From Duganella sp. Leaf126 (GTDB lineage Bacteria; Pseudomonadota; Gammaproteobacteria; Burkholderiales; Burkholderiaceae_D), in contig NZ_LMNW01000006.1 in the NCBI RefSeq assembly GCF_001423125.1, positions 44,824-93,774 of the forward strand: DNA of 48,951 nucleotides. Direction: 5' to 3'. How positions within the stretch are numbered: position 1 is the first letter of the stretch; the number at the start of each line of letters is the position of its first letter. Below the pieces are notes generated by a model, which was given only the letters and a program-made list of their open reading frames with translations, did no database searches and was not told the DNA's origin. Position numbers and translations under genes: made by a program. This document shows, piece by piece, positions 7,926 to 16,543 of the stretch.

Positions 7926-10526
7926 ATGAAGCTGCACACAGGAATAAAAAGCCTGCTCGCGCCCATGGTGGACGTACTGTCCAGGGGAGAGCAAGAGCCG
8001 TATCAGCCGTCACCGCTACGCGCCATGCGCGAGATTACCAATACGGAGAGCTTTCGCGCCCTCCTACCGCACTGCGCCTACGACGAGGTGGACGGCCTGT
8101 TCGTGCTCGACACCGGAGAGCGCGATCCGAAAGGACGCAGCGAAGCGCTTGGCATGGTGATCGAACTGACACCGCAGACCGGCGCCACCGAAGAGATGAT
8201 CAACGTGCTCGCGCCCATCATCGCCTCGGCGCCAGGCGGCACCTTCATGCAGGTCAGCCTGTACGGCGGATCGCGCATCATTGACCGCATGAAGCTGTAC
8301 GCGCTGCTGCGCGACAATGGCGAATCGGCACCGCCCGATGAAGGGGAACGGCGCAGCGCGGACATCTTCCGTGCCATGGCGCGCCACCGCATCGACTACT
8401 ACATGCGCGGCACCGCCCGGCGCCTGATTCCGCACATCCCGATGCTGGTACGCGATTTCCGGCTGGTGCTGTCGATCGCGCGCCACTGCGACCCGCGCGA
8501 CGTCACGGTGATCGAAGAACTGGTGCGCATGCGCGACGGCGTCCATGCCACCCTGAAGGCGGCCAGCTTCGATTGCTGGAACTGGACGCCGAATGACCTG
8601 ATCAACTGGTGCTATGAGCTGACCAACCCGAACAAGCTGCTGACCCGCTCGGCCCACTACAAGAAGTCCTACGATCCGGGGCGCCTGATACGCCACCAGA
8701 TCGTCGACCAGGACACGGTCTGCGTGCCGACCGACGACGGCAAATCGCTGCGCTACGGCCTGCCGGGCGAGGCCAGCGAAGTGCACAGCCGCCTGTACAG
8801 CGTGACCGGCTACCCGAAGGACTTTCCGCTCTGGGCCATGGGCAACCTGATCGGCGACTATTACCTGGGCCAGCTCGGCTACCCTTGCCCGTTCGTTATC
8901 ACGATGGGCATCCAGGTACTGGAACAGGCCGACCACAAGAATGTCGCCCAGATCAAGGGTGCGCGCGCCACCACCAATGCCAGTTCACCCATGGCGCGCT
9001 TTCTGCCGGAGTTCCAGGACAAGAAGCGCGACTGGGACACCGTGAACCGTTCCTATGCGGCCGGCATGGGCGAAGTGGACATGTACCACCAGGTACTGCT
9101 GATGGCGCCGCCGGGCGAGATCGAGGCGGCGGAAACGGCCGCGCGTTCGATCTGGCGCGCACGCGGCTTCAACCTGGTGGCGATGCAGTACATGCAGGTG
9201 CCAGGCATCCTGACCTCGCTGCCGCTCGGGTACACGCCCACCATGCAGAAATTCTACAAGCGCAAGGGACTGAGCTGCCGCAAGACCAGCATGAACGCGA
9301 TCAACCTGGCGCCTTTGATCGCCGAGTGGAAAGGCACCAGCACACCGGTGTTCAACCTGATCGGGCGCCGCGGCCAGTTGATGTCGATCGACCTGTTCGA
9401 CAACCGGGGCGGGAACTCCAATCTTGCCTGCGCCGCGTCCTCCGGCTCAGGCAAGTCGATGTTCGGCAACGAGATGGCGACGTCGTACCTCGGTGTGGGC
9501 GCCAAGGTATTCATCATCGACGTGGGCCGCAGCTACGAAAAAATCTGCCGCCGCTACAACGGCGAATTTATCGAATTCGCCAAGCAGGCCGAATTGACCA
9601 TCTGCGTCAACCCGTTCGATAACATCGTCGACATCATCGAAGACATGGAGATGATCAAGCCGCTGGTGGCGCAAATGGCGTCGCCTTCCGGCACGCTCAC
9701 AGACCACGACCGCTCGCTGATCGAAATCGCCATCATCGACCAGTGGGGCCTCAAGGGCAATGCGATGGAGGTGAGCGACATCGCCCAGGCACTCAAAAGC
9801 AGCAAGGACCGCGATGCGCGCAGGCTCGGCGACCAGCTGTTCCCGTACACGCGCGAAGGCATGTATGGCCGCTACTTTACCGGCAAGAGCAATGTCGACT
9901 TCAGCAAGCAGCTGGTGGTGCTGGAACTCGAAGAGCTCAACTCCAAGAAGGACCTGCAAAGCGTGATCCTGTTCATCATGATGTTTCGGATCACGCAGGC
10001 GATGTACCACGAACGGCGCGACCGCAAAAAAATCTGCATCATCGACGAAGCCTGGGACCTGATGGACGGCGCCAACTCCGGCAAGTTCATCGAAGTGGGC
10101 TACCGGCGCGCCCGCAAGTACGGCGGCGCCTTCGGCACCCTGACCCAGTCGGTGATGGACTACTACAAGAATCCGGCATCGCAGGCCGCGCTGGAAAACT
10201 CGGACTGGCTGTTCCTGCTCAAGCAAAAAAAGGAATCGATCGAGCAGCTCGACCGCGGCGGCAAGCTCAAACTCGACGAGGCCACCAAGCGCGTCGTGAT
10301 GTCGCTGAAGACCGAACAGGGCCTGTACTCGGAAATCTACATCAGCTGCCCGATGGGCACCGGCATCGGCCGCCTGATCGTCGATCCTTTCACCTTGCTG
10401 GCCTACAGCACCGACCCCACCGACTGGAAAGATATCCAGCGACATCGCGACGCGGGCCTGGGCGTGACAGAGGCCATCAACGCGGTGCTGCAGGAACGCG
10501 CGCAGCGCGGCGGGAGCGCGTCATGA
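7926..10526 (+). CDS. traC: F-type T4SS ATPase TraC (VirB4-like)
   Basis: An 866-residue ATPase that powers pilus assembly at the inner membrane. The N-terminal TraC_F_IV region includes EVDGLFVLDTGERDPKG. A P-loop SSGSGKSMFG lies at about residues 504-513, and the Walker B strand is KKICIIDEAWDLMDG. A C-terminal RRARKYGGAFGTLTQSVMDY is typical of VirB4/TraC proteins. F TraC is 875 residues. I use the ATG at 7926, immediately after the traV stop; an earlier in-frame ATG is inside traV. The stop overlaps trbI by 4 bp (ATGA). Confidence 0.95.
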   Translation: MKLHTGIKSLLAPMVDVLSRGEQEPYQPSPLRAMREITNTESFRALLPHCAYDEVDGLFVLDTGERDPKGRSEALGMVIELTPQTGATEEMINVLAPIIASAPGGTFMQVSLYGGSRIIDRMKLYALLRDNGESAPPDEGERRSADIFRAMARHRIDYYMRGTARRLIPHIPMLVRDFRLVLSIARHCDPRDVTVIEELVRMRDGVHATLKAASFDCWNWTPNDLINWCYELTNPNKLLTRSAHYKKSYDPGRLIRHQIVDQDTVCVPTDDGKSLRYGLPGEASEVHSRLYSVTGYPKDFPLWAMGNLIGDYYLGQLGYPCPFVITMGIQVLEQADHKNVAQIKGARATTNASSPMARFLPEFQDKKRDWDTVNRSYAAGMGEVDMYHQVLLMAPPGEIEAAETAARSIWRARGFNLVAMQYMQVPGILTSLPLGYTPTMQKFYKRKGLSCRKTSMNAINLAPLIAEWKGTSTPVFNLIGRRGQLMSIDLFDNRGGNSNLACAASSGSGKSMFGNEMATSYLGVGAKVFIIDVGRSYEKICRRYNGEFIEFAKQAELTICVNPFDNIVDIIEDMEMIKPLVAQMASPSGTLTDHDRSLIEIAIIDQWGLKGNAMEVSDIAQALKSSKDRDARRLGDQLFPYTREGMYGRYFTGKSNVDFSKQLVVLELEELNSKKDLQSVILFIMMFRITQAMYHERRDRKKICIIDEAWDLMDGANSGKFIEVGYRRARKYGGAFGTLTQSVMDYYKNPASQAALENSDWLFLLKQKKESIEQLDRGGKLKLDEATKRVVMSLKTEQGLYSEIYISCPMGTGIGRLIVDPFTLLAYSTDPTDWKDIQRHRDAGLGVTEAINAVLQERAQRGGSAS

Positions 10527-10912
10527 ATGCGTCACGTGAGGTGGTGCCAATCAATCCGTGGATCGCCGCCAGCGTGTGCGCCACAGCAGCAGCGCTGGTC
10601 GCATTGGCGCTGGCCCTGTCGCCGCCCTTGCACGAACGCTCGGGCCCCGGCAAGTTCGCCGTGGTCGACCTGGCTGCTGTGGTGCGCGCCAACCAGCAGC
10701 ACACGGTGGCTCTGCTGGCCGACAAGGGCGCCGACCCGGCTGCGAGAACCAGTGCGCTGGCACGGACCCGCGACTTTGGCCAACAGCTGGACCGCGAGGT
10801 ACGCGCCCTGAGCGCCGAATGCGATTGCGTGCTGCTGATGCGCGAAGCGGTCGTCGCTGGCGAACTGGAAGACCTGACGCCGGCGCTCATGGTCCGGCTG
10901 GGCAGGAAGTGA
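10523..10912 (+). CDS. trbI: F-type T4SS protein TrbI
   Basis: A 129-residue inner-membrane protein starting at the ATGA overlap with traC. One membrane helix covers about residues 12-34, followed by FAVVDLAAVVRANQQHTVAL, which matches the TrbI_Ftype pattern, and a C-terminal EDLTPALMVRLG. F TrbI is 128 residues and affects pilus retraction and length. Its place directly after traC and before traW (with two small genes between) agrees with F-like order. Confidence 0.8.
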   Translation: MNASREVVPINPWIAASVCATAAALVALALALSPPLHERSGPGKFAVVDLAAVVRANQQHTVALLADKGADPAARTSALARTRDFGQQLDREVRALSAECDCVLLMREAVVAGELEDLTPALMVRLGRK

Positions 10913-10919
10913 GGATGCC

Positions 10920-11159
10920 ATGGCACACGACGACGGGGTGGGCCATGCCTACCCGCTGCAGCAGATCACCGTCAAGGTTCAGGGTACCCGGCATAGCAGC
11001 AAAACGGACTTGATCGAGTTGCTGGAGATCGTGCTGGCACGGCTCCAGCAAGGCGACGCCACCGGTACTGCCCACGACGACGATTTCGGTTACTGGTTCG
11101 AGCTGCGCGAGGCCGTGAACGGTCCATCGTTTTTCGACATGCCAGCCAACAGCGACTGA
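10920..11159 (+). CDS. Small protein of unknown function in the tra operon
   Basis: A 79-residue acidic soluble protein with no signal or membrane helix (contains DLIELLEIVLARLQQGD and FGYWFELREAVNG). I do not recognise the family. It lies 7 bp after trbI and 10 bp before the S26 peptidase gene, on the same strand with matching GC content, so it is probably a real operon member. A GAGG stretch precedes the ATG. The FGYWFELREA block looks like a folded core rather than random coding. Confidence 0.6.
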   Translation: MAHDDGVGHAYPLQQITVKVQGTRHSSKTDLIELLEIVLARLQQGDATGTAHDDDFGYWFELREAVNGPSFFDMPANSD

Positions 11160-11169
11160 GGAGAGGAAC

Positions 11170-11688
11170 ATGACGATCCCGGCGTATCCCCGAATCCGTT
11201 TTACCTTGCTGGTGCTGGCGCGCCATGCGCGGCGCCGCTGGTGGCTATACGGCCTGGCATCCGCAATGTTTGGCTGGGCCTTCTGCCATTACCGCCTGGC
11301 GCTGAACATGTCGAACAGCCTGCCCGAATCGATGTACCTGGTGGTGCTGGGCACGCAGCCAACGCGCGTGGGCCAGTACGTGGCGTTCGAGTGGCAGCGC
11401 GACCAGTTCTACCGGCGCGACTGGCTGTTCGTCAAGCGGGTGGCCGGCCTGCCCGGCCAGTGCGTGACGGTCACGCAGCGCTCGGTGTACATCGACGGCA
11501 AACTCGCCGGCTACGCCAAGCCTGTCAGCCGGCGCGGCGTGCCTTTGGCGCCGATCGCGCCGGGCGTGATTCCGGCGGGGTATGTCTACGCCGCCGCCAG
11601 CCATCCGGACAGCCTCGATAGCCGCTACCGGGTCACCGGGCTCATTGCAACGTCACGCATCGTGGGGACTGCATATGCAATCTTTTAA
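11170..11688 (+). CDS. trhF: TraF/TrhF-type S26 signal peptidase
   Basis: A 172-residue membrane-anchored serine peptidase of family S26C, the type that processes or cyclises pilins in RP4 (TraF) and is called TrhF in IncH/SXT systems. One N-terminal membrane helix covers about residues 24-40. The catalytic Ser region is NMSNSLPESMYLV (likely Ser50, two residues before Pro) and the catalytic Lys region is WLFVKRVAGLPG (Lys89). The C-terminal SLDSRYRVTGLI matches the SxDSRYxG box. A GAGAGG ribosome site precedes the ATG. F itself lacks this gene, so the operon is closer to the SXT/IncH branch on this point. Confidence 0.85.
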   Translation: MTIPAYPRIRFTLLVLARHARRRWWLYGLASAMFGWAFCHYRLALNMSNSLPESMYLVVLGTQPTRVGQYVAFEWQRDQFYRRDWLFVKRVAGLPGQCVTVTQRSVYIDGKLAGYAKPVSRRGVPLAPIAPGVIPAGYVYAAASHPDSLDSRYRVTGLIATSRIVGTAYAIF

Positions 11689-12310
11689 TTCTTTCCGCTC
11701 AGCGCTGATGCTGATCGTGGCCGTCGCCGCCCTGGCGCCTGCAAGAGCCACGGACTACGGCAAGATCGGCCCGACCTATCCGGTGCGCGAGCCGGACATG
11801 CTGGCGTGGATCGAGCAGCGCGTGGCCGCCAAGGTGGCCAGCGGCGAAGCGCTGCGCCACCAGCAGCAGCAAGCCGAAAAAATCAGCCACAAGCTGCACA
11901 ACCCGGAACCGCTGCGCTCCGTCACAAGGGCAAGCAAGTCGCGCACCGTGTATTACGACCCGACCTTCGTGGTCGAGGAAAACGTCACCGATGACAGCGG
12001 CCGGATACTCGTTTTGGCCGGCACCACCATCAACCCGCTCGAGCGCGTGGGATTGAGCCGCCCGCTGGTGTTTTTTGACGCGCGCGACAAAAACCAGGTG
12101 GCGTTCGCCAAGCGCTACCTGGACGGGCGCGCTGGCCTGGCCAAGCCGATCCTGGTTGGCGGCAGCTACTTCGAGCTGATGAAGCAATGGCAGACGCCAG
12201 TCTATTTCGATCAACAAAGCGCCCTGATCCGCAAGCTGGGCATACGGCATGTGCCGGCCATCGTGGTACAGGATGGAAAAAGGTTGAGAATCGATGAAAT
12301 CGCTCTCTAA
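11675..12310 (+). CDS. traW: F-type T4SS protein TraW
   Basis: A 211-residue periplasmic protein needed for pilus assembly. It starts MQSFNSFRSALMLIVAV at 11675, overlapping the peptidase gene by 14 bp; the frame is open further upstream only as shadow. A signal peptide ends near ARA. The TraW signature opening DYGKIGPTYPVREPDMLAWI follows, then VYYDPTFVVEENVTDDSGR and a C-terminal thioredoxin-like FYFDQ..LGIRHVPAIVVQ-type tail. F TraW is 210 residues. It overlaps traU by 17 bp. Confidence 0.93.
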   Translation: MQSFNSFRSALMLIVAVAALAPARATDYGKIGPTYPVREPDMLAWIEQRVAAKVASGEALRHQQQQAEKISHKLHNPEPLRSVTRASKSRTVYYDPTFVVEENVTDDSGRILVLAGTTINPLERVGLSRPLVFFDARDKNQVAFAKRYLDGRAGLAKPILVGGSYFELMKQWQTPVYFDQQSALIRKLGIRHVPAIVVQDGKRLRIDEIAL

Positions 12311-13325
12311 ATTTGTGCTCACGGCCATCGTACTGTGGTGGTGCATGGCGTGGCAACCAGCCAGCGCCGCCTGCAGCGGCAAATTCATGAACCCGATCAC
12401 CGATATCTGCTGGTCGTGTGTTTTCCCGATCACCATCGGCAGCGCGCCCATCCTGCAAATGGGACAGGAAGATATTGAAAACGTCGGTTCCCCGATATGT
12501 GCGTGTGGTCCGCCGCCGTTCGGCAAGATCGGCATCAGCATCGGCTTCTGGGAACCCGCGCGCCAGGTCGATGTCACGCGCACGCCTTGGTGCTTCACGT
12601 CGCTGGGCGGCGCCACGATGGGCGACAGCTTTTCCGCGCCCATGCCGGCCGTCTCTCAAGGTAACTATAGCCGGCGCGCGTCGAACACCTCGATTTACCA
12701 GGCGCACTGGTACGTCAACCCGGTCCTGTACTGGCTCGAGGTGTTGTCCGAGACCAGTTGCCTGGAACAGGGCGGCTTCGATCTGGCCTATGTGACCGAA
12801 CTCGATCCCGCCTGGAACGACGACGAGCTGGCGGTGATACTCAATCCCGACGTGTTCCTGTTCGCCAACCCGGCGGCGCAAGCGGCGTGCGCCGCCGACT
12901 GTATCGCCGCCACGGTGGGCTTTCCACTCGCGGCGCTGCAATGGTGCGGCGGTTGCCAGGGCTCAATGTATCCGCTCAATGGCCACGTGCAGTCGCACGT
13001 CGGCGGCGTGCAGGCGTCTTCCCTGATCCTGCAACGCTACGCGATGAAGCTGCACCGGGAATTTCTCGCCTTTGCCGGCAACGGCATCCCGGGCTGGTGC
13101 GGCATGTACCCGGCGCCGGTGCTGGACAAGCGCATCTACAAGTATTCGATGCTGTACCCGGGCTCCCAAGGCAAGGGCATCGATGGCCGCTGCTGCCAGC
13201 CACTGGGTCGCACCACGCACCTGTGGAGCGCCGGCAAGGAGTACCCGATCAAGGGCGAGGATTTTGCCTACATGATGTACCGCAAGCGCAACTGCTGCGA
13301 GCGCATCTACGGTTGGGTCAAATAG
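12294..13325 (+). CDS. traU: F-type T4SS mating-pair protein TraU
   Basis: A 343-residue Cys-rich exported protein needed for DNA transfer. The signal peptide ends at about PASA (residue 23). The mature N-terminus ACSGKFMNPITDICWSCVFP is diagnostic of TraU. Further blocks are PWCFTSLGG, YWLEVLSETSCLEQGGFDLA and a C-terminal RKRNCCERIYGWVK. About 18 cysteines explain the need for the DsbC-like partner upstream. F TraU is 330 residues. Confidence 0.95.
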   Translation: MKSLSKFVLTAIVLWWCMAWQPASAACSGKFMNPITDICWSCVFPITIGSAPILQMGQEDIENVGSPICACGPPPFGKIGISIGFWEPARQVDVTRTPWCFTSLGGATMGDSFSAPMPAVSQGNYSRRASNTSIYQAHWYVNPVLYWLEVLSETSCLEQGGFDLAYVTELDPAWNDDELAVILNPDVFLFANPAAQAACAADCIAATVGFPLAALQWCGGCQGSMYPLNGHVQSHVGGVQASSLILQRYAMKLHREFLAFAGNGIPGWCGMYPAPVLDKRIYKYSMLYPGSQGKGIDGRCCQPLGRTTHLWSAGKEYPIKGEDFAYMMYRKRNCCERIYGWVK

Positions 13326-13364
13326 CAGTCTGGACTGCGGCCTGTATTGGAAGGAGTGAGCACC

Positions 13365-14066
13365 ATGCGATCCATAAAACGAACCGGCTGCGCCCTCGGG
13401 ATGGTGCTGATAACTGCCGCCGCGACGACGGTCATGGCGCAGCAGCTGCCAAACGACGACGTCATCGCGCGTGAGGCAATCAAGCAGGCCGCGCGCTCGG
13501 CAAGCACCATCGAGAAGGCTGACCGGCAATCGCGCCAGCTTCGCCAGGCCGTACCCGACGTGGGCGCTGTGGGCCCACTCCCTGCCCCGCTGCCGGCGCC
13601 AGACCCCAGCGACATCGCCAAGCGCTACGGTGCCGCACAGCAACCGCAAGCTGCGCTGTTTGTGCTGGTCTCGCTGTCGATGCCGCCAGCCTCCCTCGAC
13701 AGGCTGGCGGCGCAGGCAGGCAAAGCGGGCGCGACGCTGGTGCTGCGCGGCGTGGTGGACGGATCGCTGACAAAAACGGCAGAGATGACGGCCGCGGTGA
13801 TCCGTCAACACCCGGGCGCCCAGTTCCAGATCGATCCGACGCTGTTTCGCCGCTTTAACGTCGACCAGGTACCGACCTTCGTGCTGGCCACGCCGACAGC
13901 GCGAGGCCAGACCTGCGGCAAAGACTGCGACGCCCAAGGGACTTTTGTGCGCGTGTCCGGCGATGTGACGCTCGACTACGCGCTCGAGCATCTTGCCAGG
14001 CAAGCCAATCCGCGCTTCGCCAGGCTGGCGGAGCAAAGGCTCAAACAGGTGCGAGGCACGCCATGA
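13365..14066 (+). CDS. trbC: F-type pilus assembly protein TrbC
   Basis: A 233-residue periplasmic protein. The ATG at 13365 has AAGGAG 8 bases upstream. The signal ends TTVMA (about residue 23), then QQLPNDDVIAREAIKQAAR. The C-terminal half is the TrbC_Ftype domain: LFVLVSLSMPPASLDRL, the VLRGVVDGSLTKTA block and IDPTLFRRFNVDQVPTFVLA, a thioredoxin-like fold with a cis-Pro but no CxxC. F TrbC is 212 residues. It works with TraW in F-like systems, where some relatives are fused to it. It overlaps the next gene by 4 bp. Confidence 0.9.
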   Translation: MRSIKRTGCALGMVLITAAATTVMAQQLPNDDVIAREAIKQAARSASTIEKADRQSRQLRQAVPDVGAVGPLPAPLPAPDPSDIAKRYGAAQQPQAALFVLVSLSMPPASLDRLAAQAGKAGATLVLRGVVDGSLTKTAEMTAAVIRQHPGAQFQIDPTLFRRFNVDQVPTFVLATPTARGQTCGKDCDAQGTFVRVSGDVTLDYALEHLARQANPRFARLAEQRLKQVRGTP

Positions 14067-15046
14067 ATCGCGCAAGCCCACTACTGGCGTTGGCCCTGTG
14101 CGCCGGGTTACACCCTGCACAGGCACAGAGCACGCAGGAGCAGGCCTTCGCCGAGGGCAAGGCCTATAAACCCGCCAATGCCGGCATCAAGAACAGCATC
14201 GAGCCGAACGCGCTGACGCAGGTGCCCGGCCAGGATAGCGCCACGACCAGCGACCTGACGGGCCTGTACGGCACCGACCTTGCTGCACCTGGCCGCGACA
14301 AGGTGACCGCGTGCGCCGCCTACGTGCCGGGGAGCGACGGCTACAAGAACGCCGAGTGCGATACCGTCAACTACGTCGTACGTAATCCCGGCGAACGCCC
14401 GTCCTACACCATCGACAAGCAGAACGACCCGCTGATCGTTCATGGCAACCAGGTGCGCAACGCGCCGCAAGCCCATACCGCAGGTATGTCGGGGCTGAGC
14501 GGGAACTACACTGCCTGCACTGAAAAAACAAACATTACGCCAGAGCGCATCGAAACGGAACGCTGCGACATCGACCGCGTCGTGACCGAAACGCAATGCA
14601 GCGCGACGTTGTCGGTCACGTACAGCTGGCAGCCCTACACCAATCAGGCCGGCGCCGAACTTCGCTACGGCCGCTGCGCGCCAGGCCAGGTGCGCGGAGA
14701 CCGCATGGCGCTGCCCATCACGAGCACCTACCGTACCGAGAACGGCTCATGCGCCGACTTCGGCCATGGCGTCGGGGTCGAAGTCACCATCTGGCACCGC
14801 GATTGCGCAGGCAACGAGGTGCGGCATGGGTTTGATGCCTCCGCCTGCACGGCGCCGCCGACGCCAGCGAGATCAGATCCACCGCGCCCGCCGGTGCAGG
14901 CGTGCGCGGATGCGCCGCACGCAGCCGACAACTGCTTTACGCCAGCCGGGCGCTTTATCGCCAAGGCCAGCGTCCCGGTCTTCGAGGACCGCTGGGATGA
15001 CAGCGCGTGTACGGCCCTGAGCAACGGCCAGGCCGTTACCCAATGA
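14063..15046 (+). CDS. TraN-related secreted protein, N-terminal half
   Basis: A 327-residue exported Cys-rich protein (signal peptide ending AQAQ, about residue 22). It contains FAEGKAYKPANAGIKNSIEP, CDTVNYVVRNPGERPSYTI and about 14 cysteines, which I associate with the N-terminal and middle part of conjugative TraN outer-membrane adhesins. It stops at 15046, and a second exported protein with the TraN C-terminal region starts 9 bp later. F TraN is one 602-residue chain, whereas here the two chains total 686. Each half has its own start, ribosome site and signal peptide, so this is a genuine two-gene arrangement rather than a recent frameshift. Confidence 0.7.
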   Translation: MNRASPLLALALCAGLHPAQAQSTQEQAFAEGKAYKPANAGIKNSIEPNALTQVPGQDSATTSDLTGLYGTDLAAPGRDKVTACAAYVPGSDGYKNAECDTVNYVVRNPGERPSYTIDKQNDPLIVHGNQVRNAPQAHTAGMSGLSGNYTACTEKTNITPERIETERCDIDRVVTETQCSATLSVTYSWQPYTNQAGAELRYGRCAPGQVRGDRMALPITSTYRTENGSCADFGHGVGVEVTIWHRDCAGNEVRHGFDASACTAPPTPARSDPPRPPVQACADAPHAADNCFTPAGRFIAKASVPVFEDRWDDSACTALSNGQAVTQ

Positions 15047-15055
15047 GGAACCACG

Positions 15056-16135
15056 ATGCGACGCTTACTGATCCTCGCCGCCCTGTTGCTGTCGTTCGAC
15101 GCCGCCGCAGCCAGGCAATGCGGCATCGTGAGCCAGACCTGCTCGTCGGGGCCGGCCACGGTGGACATCGATGGCATGGAAGTGACCCGACCATGCTGGC
15201 GCAACACGATCCAGTACGCCTGCATCGAAGAAGGCGTGTCCAACACGTGCGGCGCCATCGCCGCCAAAGGCTGCGACTTGACGCGCTCGGTCTGCGCGGA
15301 AGGCGTGACAGTGGGCGGCGCATTCCAATGCATTAGCGAGCAGCGCGAATATGCGTGCAAGACGCAGCCAGCAAGCAGCAGCACCGGCGTTGATTGCGGT
15401 TCCCAGCAGTTTTGCATCGAGGGCCACTGCTTCGACACCGGCGCCGTGCCCGATCCTGACTTCGCCAAAGCTGTCGCCGGGATGGAGGTGGCGCGCGAGG
15501 CCGGCGTGTACGTCCATGAAGCAACGTTCCAGGTATTCAAGGGCCACGACAGCCGCTGCGCGAAAAGCGCGCTGAAAAACTGCTGCAAAGGCGCCACAAA
15601 GCCCGCCAGCGGCCTGACCAACCTGGCCATTGCCGGCGGCAGCGCCTATGCGTTCGACATCCTCGCTGGGGGAACAATGAAGTCCACGCTGGTACTGGGC
15701 TTTGACCCCGTGGCACTGGCGCTCACCATCTCGGTCATGGTGGTGCAGCAGATGCTGGCCTGCGACCGCGAAGACGTGATGGTGGCCCTGAAGCGCAACA
15801 ACCGCCTGTGCCACCACGTGGGCGATTACTGCTCCAGAAAAATCAGCCTGGGCCTGGCCCGCATCTGCGTGCAGCGCAAAGAGACCTACTGCTGCTTCAA
15901 CAGCAAAATATCCAGGCTGATCAACGAGGGGGCAAGGACACAGCAGCCAGGCCTCGGTTGGGGCACGCCGGAAGCGCCGTCGTGCCAGGGGATCACCATC
16001 GCACAGTTCCAGGCCATGGACCTGTCCACCGTCGATTTCAGCGAATTTTATGCCGACGTCGTTCCCACGGCGCCTAACGAAGACGATATCAGCGCCCGTG
16101 CTGCTGAGAAGGTTGATTCCTACTTCGGCAAATAA
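15056..16135 (+). CDS. traN: TraN mating-pair stabilisation protein, C-terminal half
   Basis: A 359-residue Cys-rich exported protein. Signal peptide: MRRLLILAALLLSFDAAAA. The region CVSEGVT-like ICAEGVTVGG and, further on, VAGMEVAREAGVYVHEATF, VFKGHDSRCAKSALKNCC and ARICVQRKETYCCFNSKI are hallmarks of the conserved TraN C-terminal domain. TraN stabilises mating pairs by binding recipient outer-membrane proteins, with specificity in its variable tip. An AGGAA ribosome site lies in the 9-bp gap after the preceding TraN-related gene. The tip domain would have to come from the partner protein. Confidence 0.85.
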   Translation: MRRLLILAALLLSFDAAAARQCGIVSQTCSSGPATVDIDGMEVTRPCWRNTIQYACIEEGVSNTCGAIAAKGCDLTRSVCAEGVTVGGAFQCISEQREYACKTQPASSSTGVDCGSQQFCIEGHCFDTGAVPDPDFAKAVAGMEVAREAGVYVHEATFQVFKGHDSRCAKSALKNCCKGATKPASGLTNLAIAGGSAYAFDILAGGTMKSTLVLGFDPVALALTISVMVVQQMLACDREDVMVALKRNNRLCHHVGDYCSRKISLGLARICVQRKETYCCFNSKISRLINEGARTQQPGLGWGTPEAPSCQGITIAQFQAMDLSTVDFSEFYADVVPTAPNEDDISARAAEKVDSYFGK

Positions 16136-16174
16136 AGAAGAAAAAGTAACAGCAAAAGTAAAAAGGAGGATGCG

Positions 16175-16543
16175 ATGAAGCGCCGATTGATAGCACTGCT
16201 GGCGGCCGTGTCGGCTGCTGCCGGCGCCGGGGATGAGCCGCAGCAGGAAGCGCCCCACGTGGTGCGGCAAGCGATCGCCGATGGCCACGCAAAGGCCACC
16301 ATCGGCGGACCGCTTGCCGAAGAATCGCGGCGCCGTCTCAACGCCACCGGCACGCTGCACCTGTCCGTGCAGCGAATCTACCTGTTCGACCAAGCCAATT
16401 GCGCCCGGCTGCAACTGGACTTTACCCAGTACGATGCGCTGCCACCCGGTACCACGCAGCCAGCGCCCTACACCTGGTCGACGCAGATGAGCGTCTGCGC
16501 CGACGGCCATCCGCCTGCCAACACCGCACGGAGACGCAAATGA
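16175..16543 (+). CDS. Small secreted protein of unknown function in the tra operon
   Basis: A 122-residue protein with a signal peptide (MKRRLIALLAAVSAAAGAG) and a perfect AAAGGAGG ribosome site. The mature part has ATGTLHLSVQRIYLFDQANC and two cysteines that could pair (NCARL and SVCADG). I do not recognise the family. It sits between traN and traF and overlaps traF by 4 bp, so it should be made together with the periplasmic assembly proteins. Its position is where F carries trbE/trbA-type accessory genes, but no similarity is visible. Confidence 0.65.
   Translation: MKRRLIALLAAVSAAAGAGDEPQQEAPHVVRQAIADGHAKATIGGPLAEESRRRLNATGTLHLSVQRIYLFDQANCARLQLDFTQYDALPPGTTQPAPYTWSTQMSVCADGHPPANTARRRK

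Noticed and set aside
8064..8936. Minus-strand frame opposite traC
   Set aside because: Mirror of strong third-position GC bias in traC; composition is not protein-like.
9447..10445. Minus-strand frame opposite traC C-terminus
   Set aside because: Same reason; traC has all ATPase motifs on the other strand.
12963..14126. 387-codon minus-strand frame opposite traU/trbC
   Set aside because: Opposes two certain genes; rich in Arg, His and Gly without motifs.
15065..16510. 481-codon minus-strand frame opposite traN
   Set aside because: Opposes a Cys-rich exported TraN protein; no family match and no start signal.
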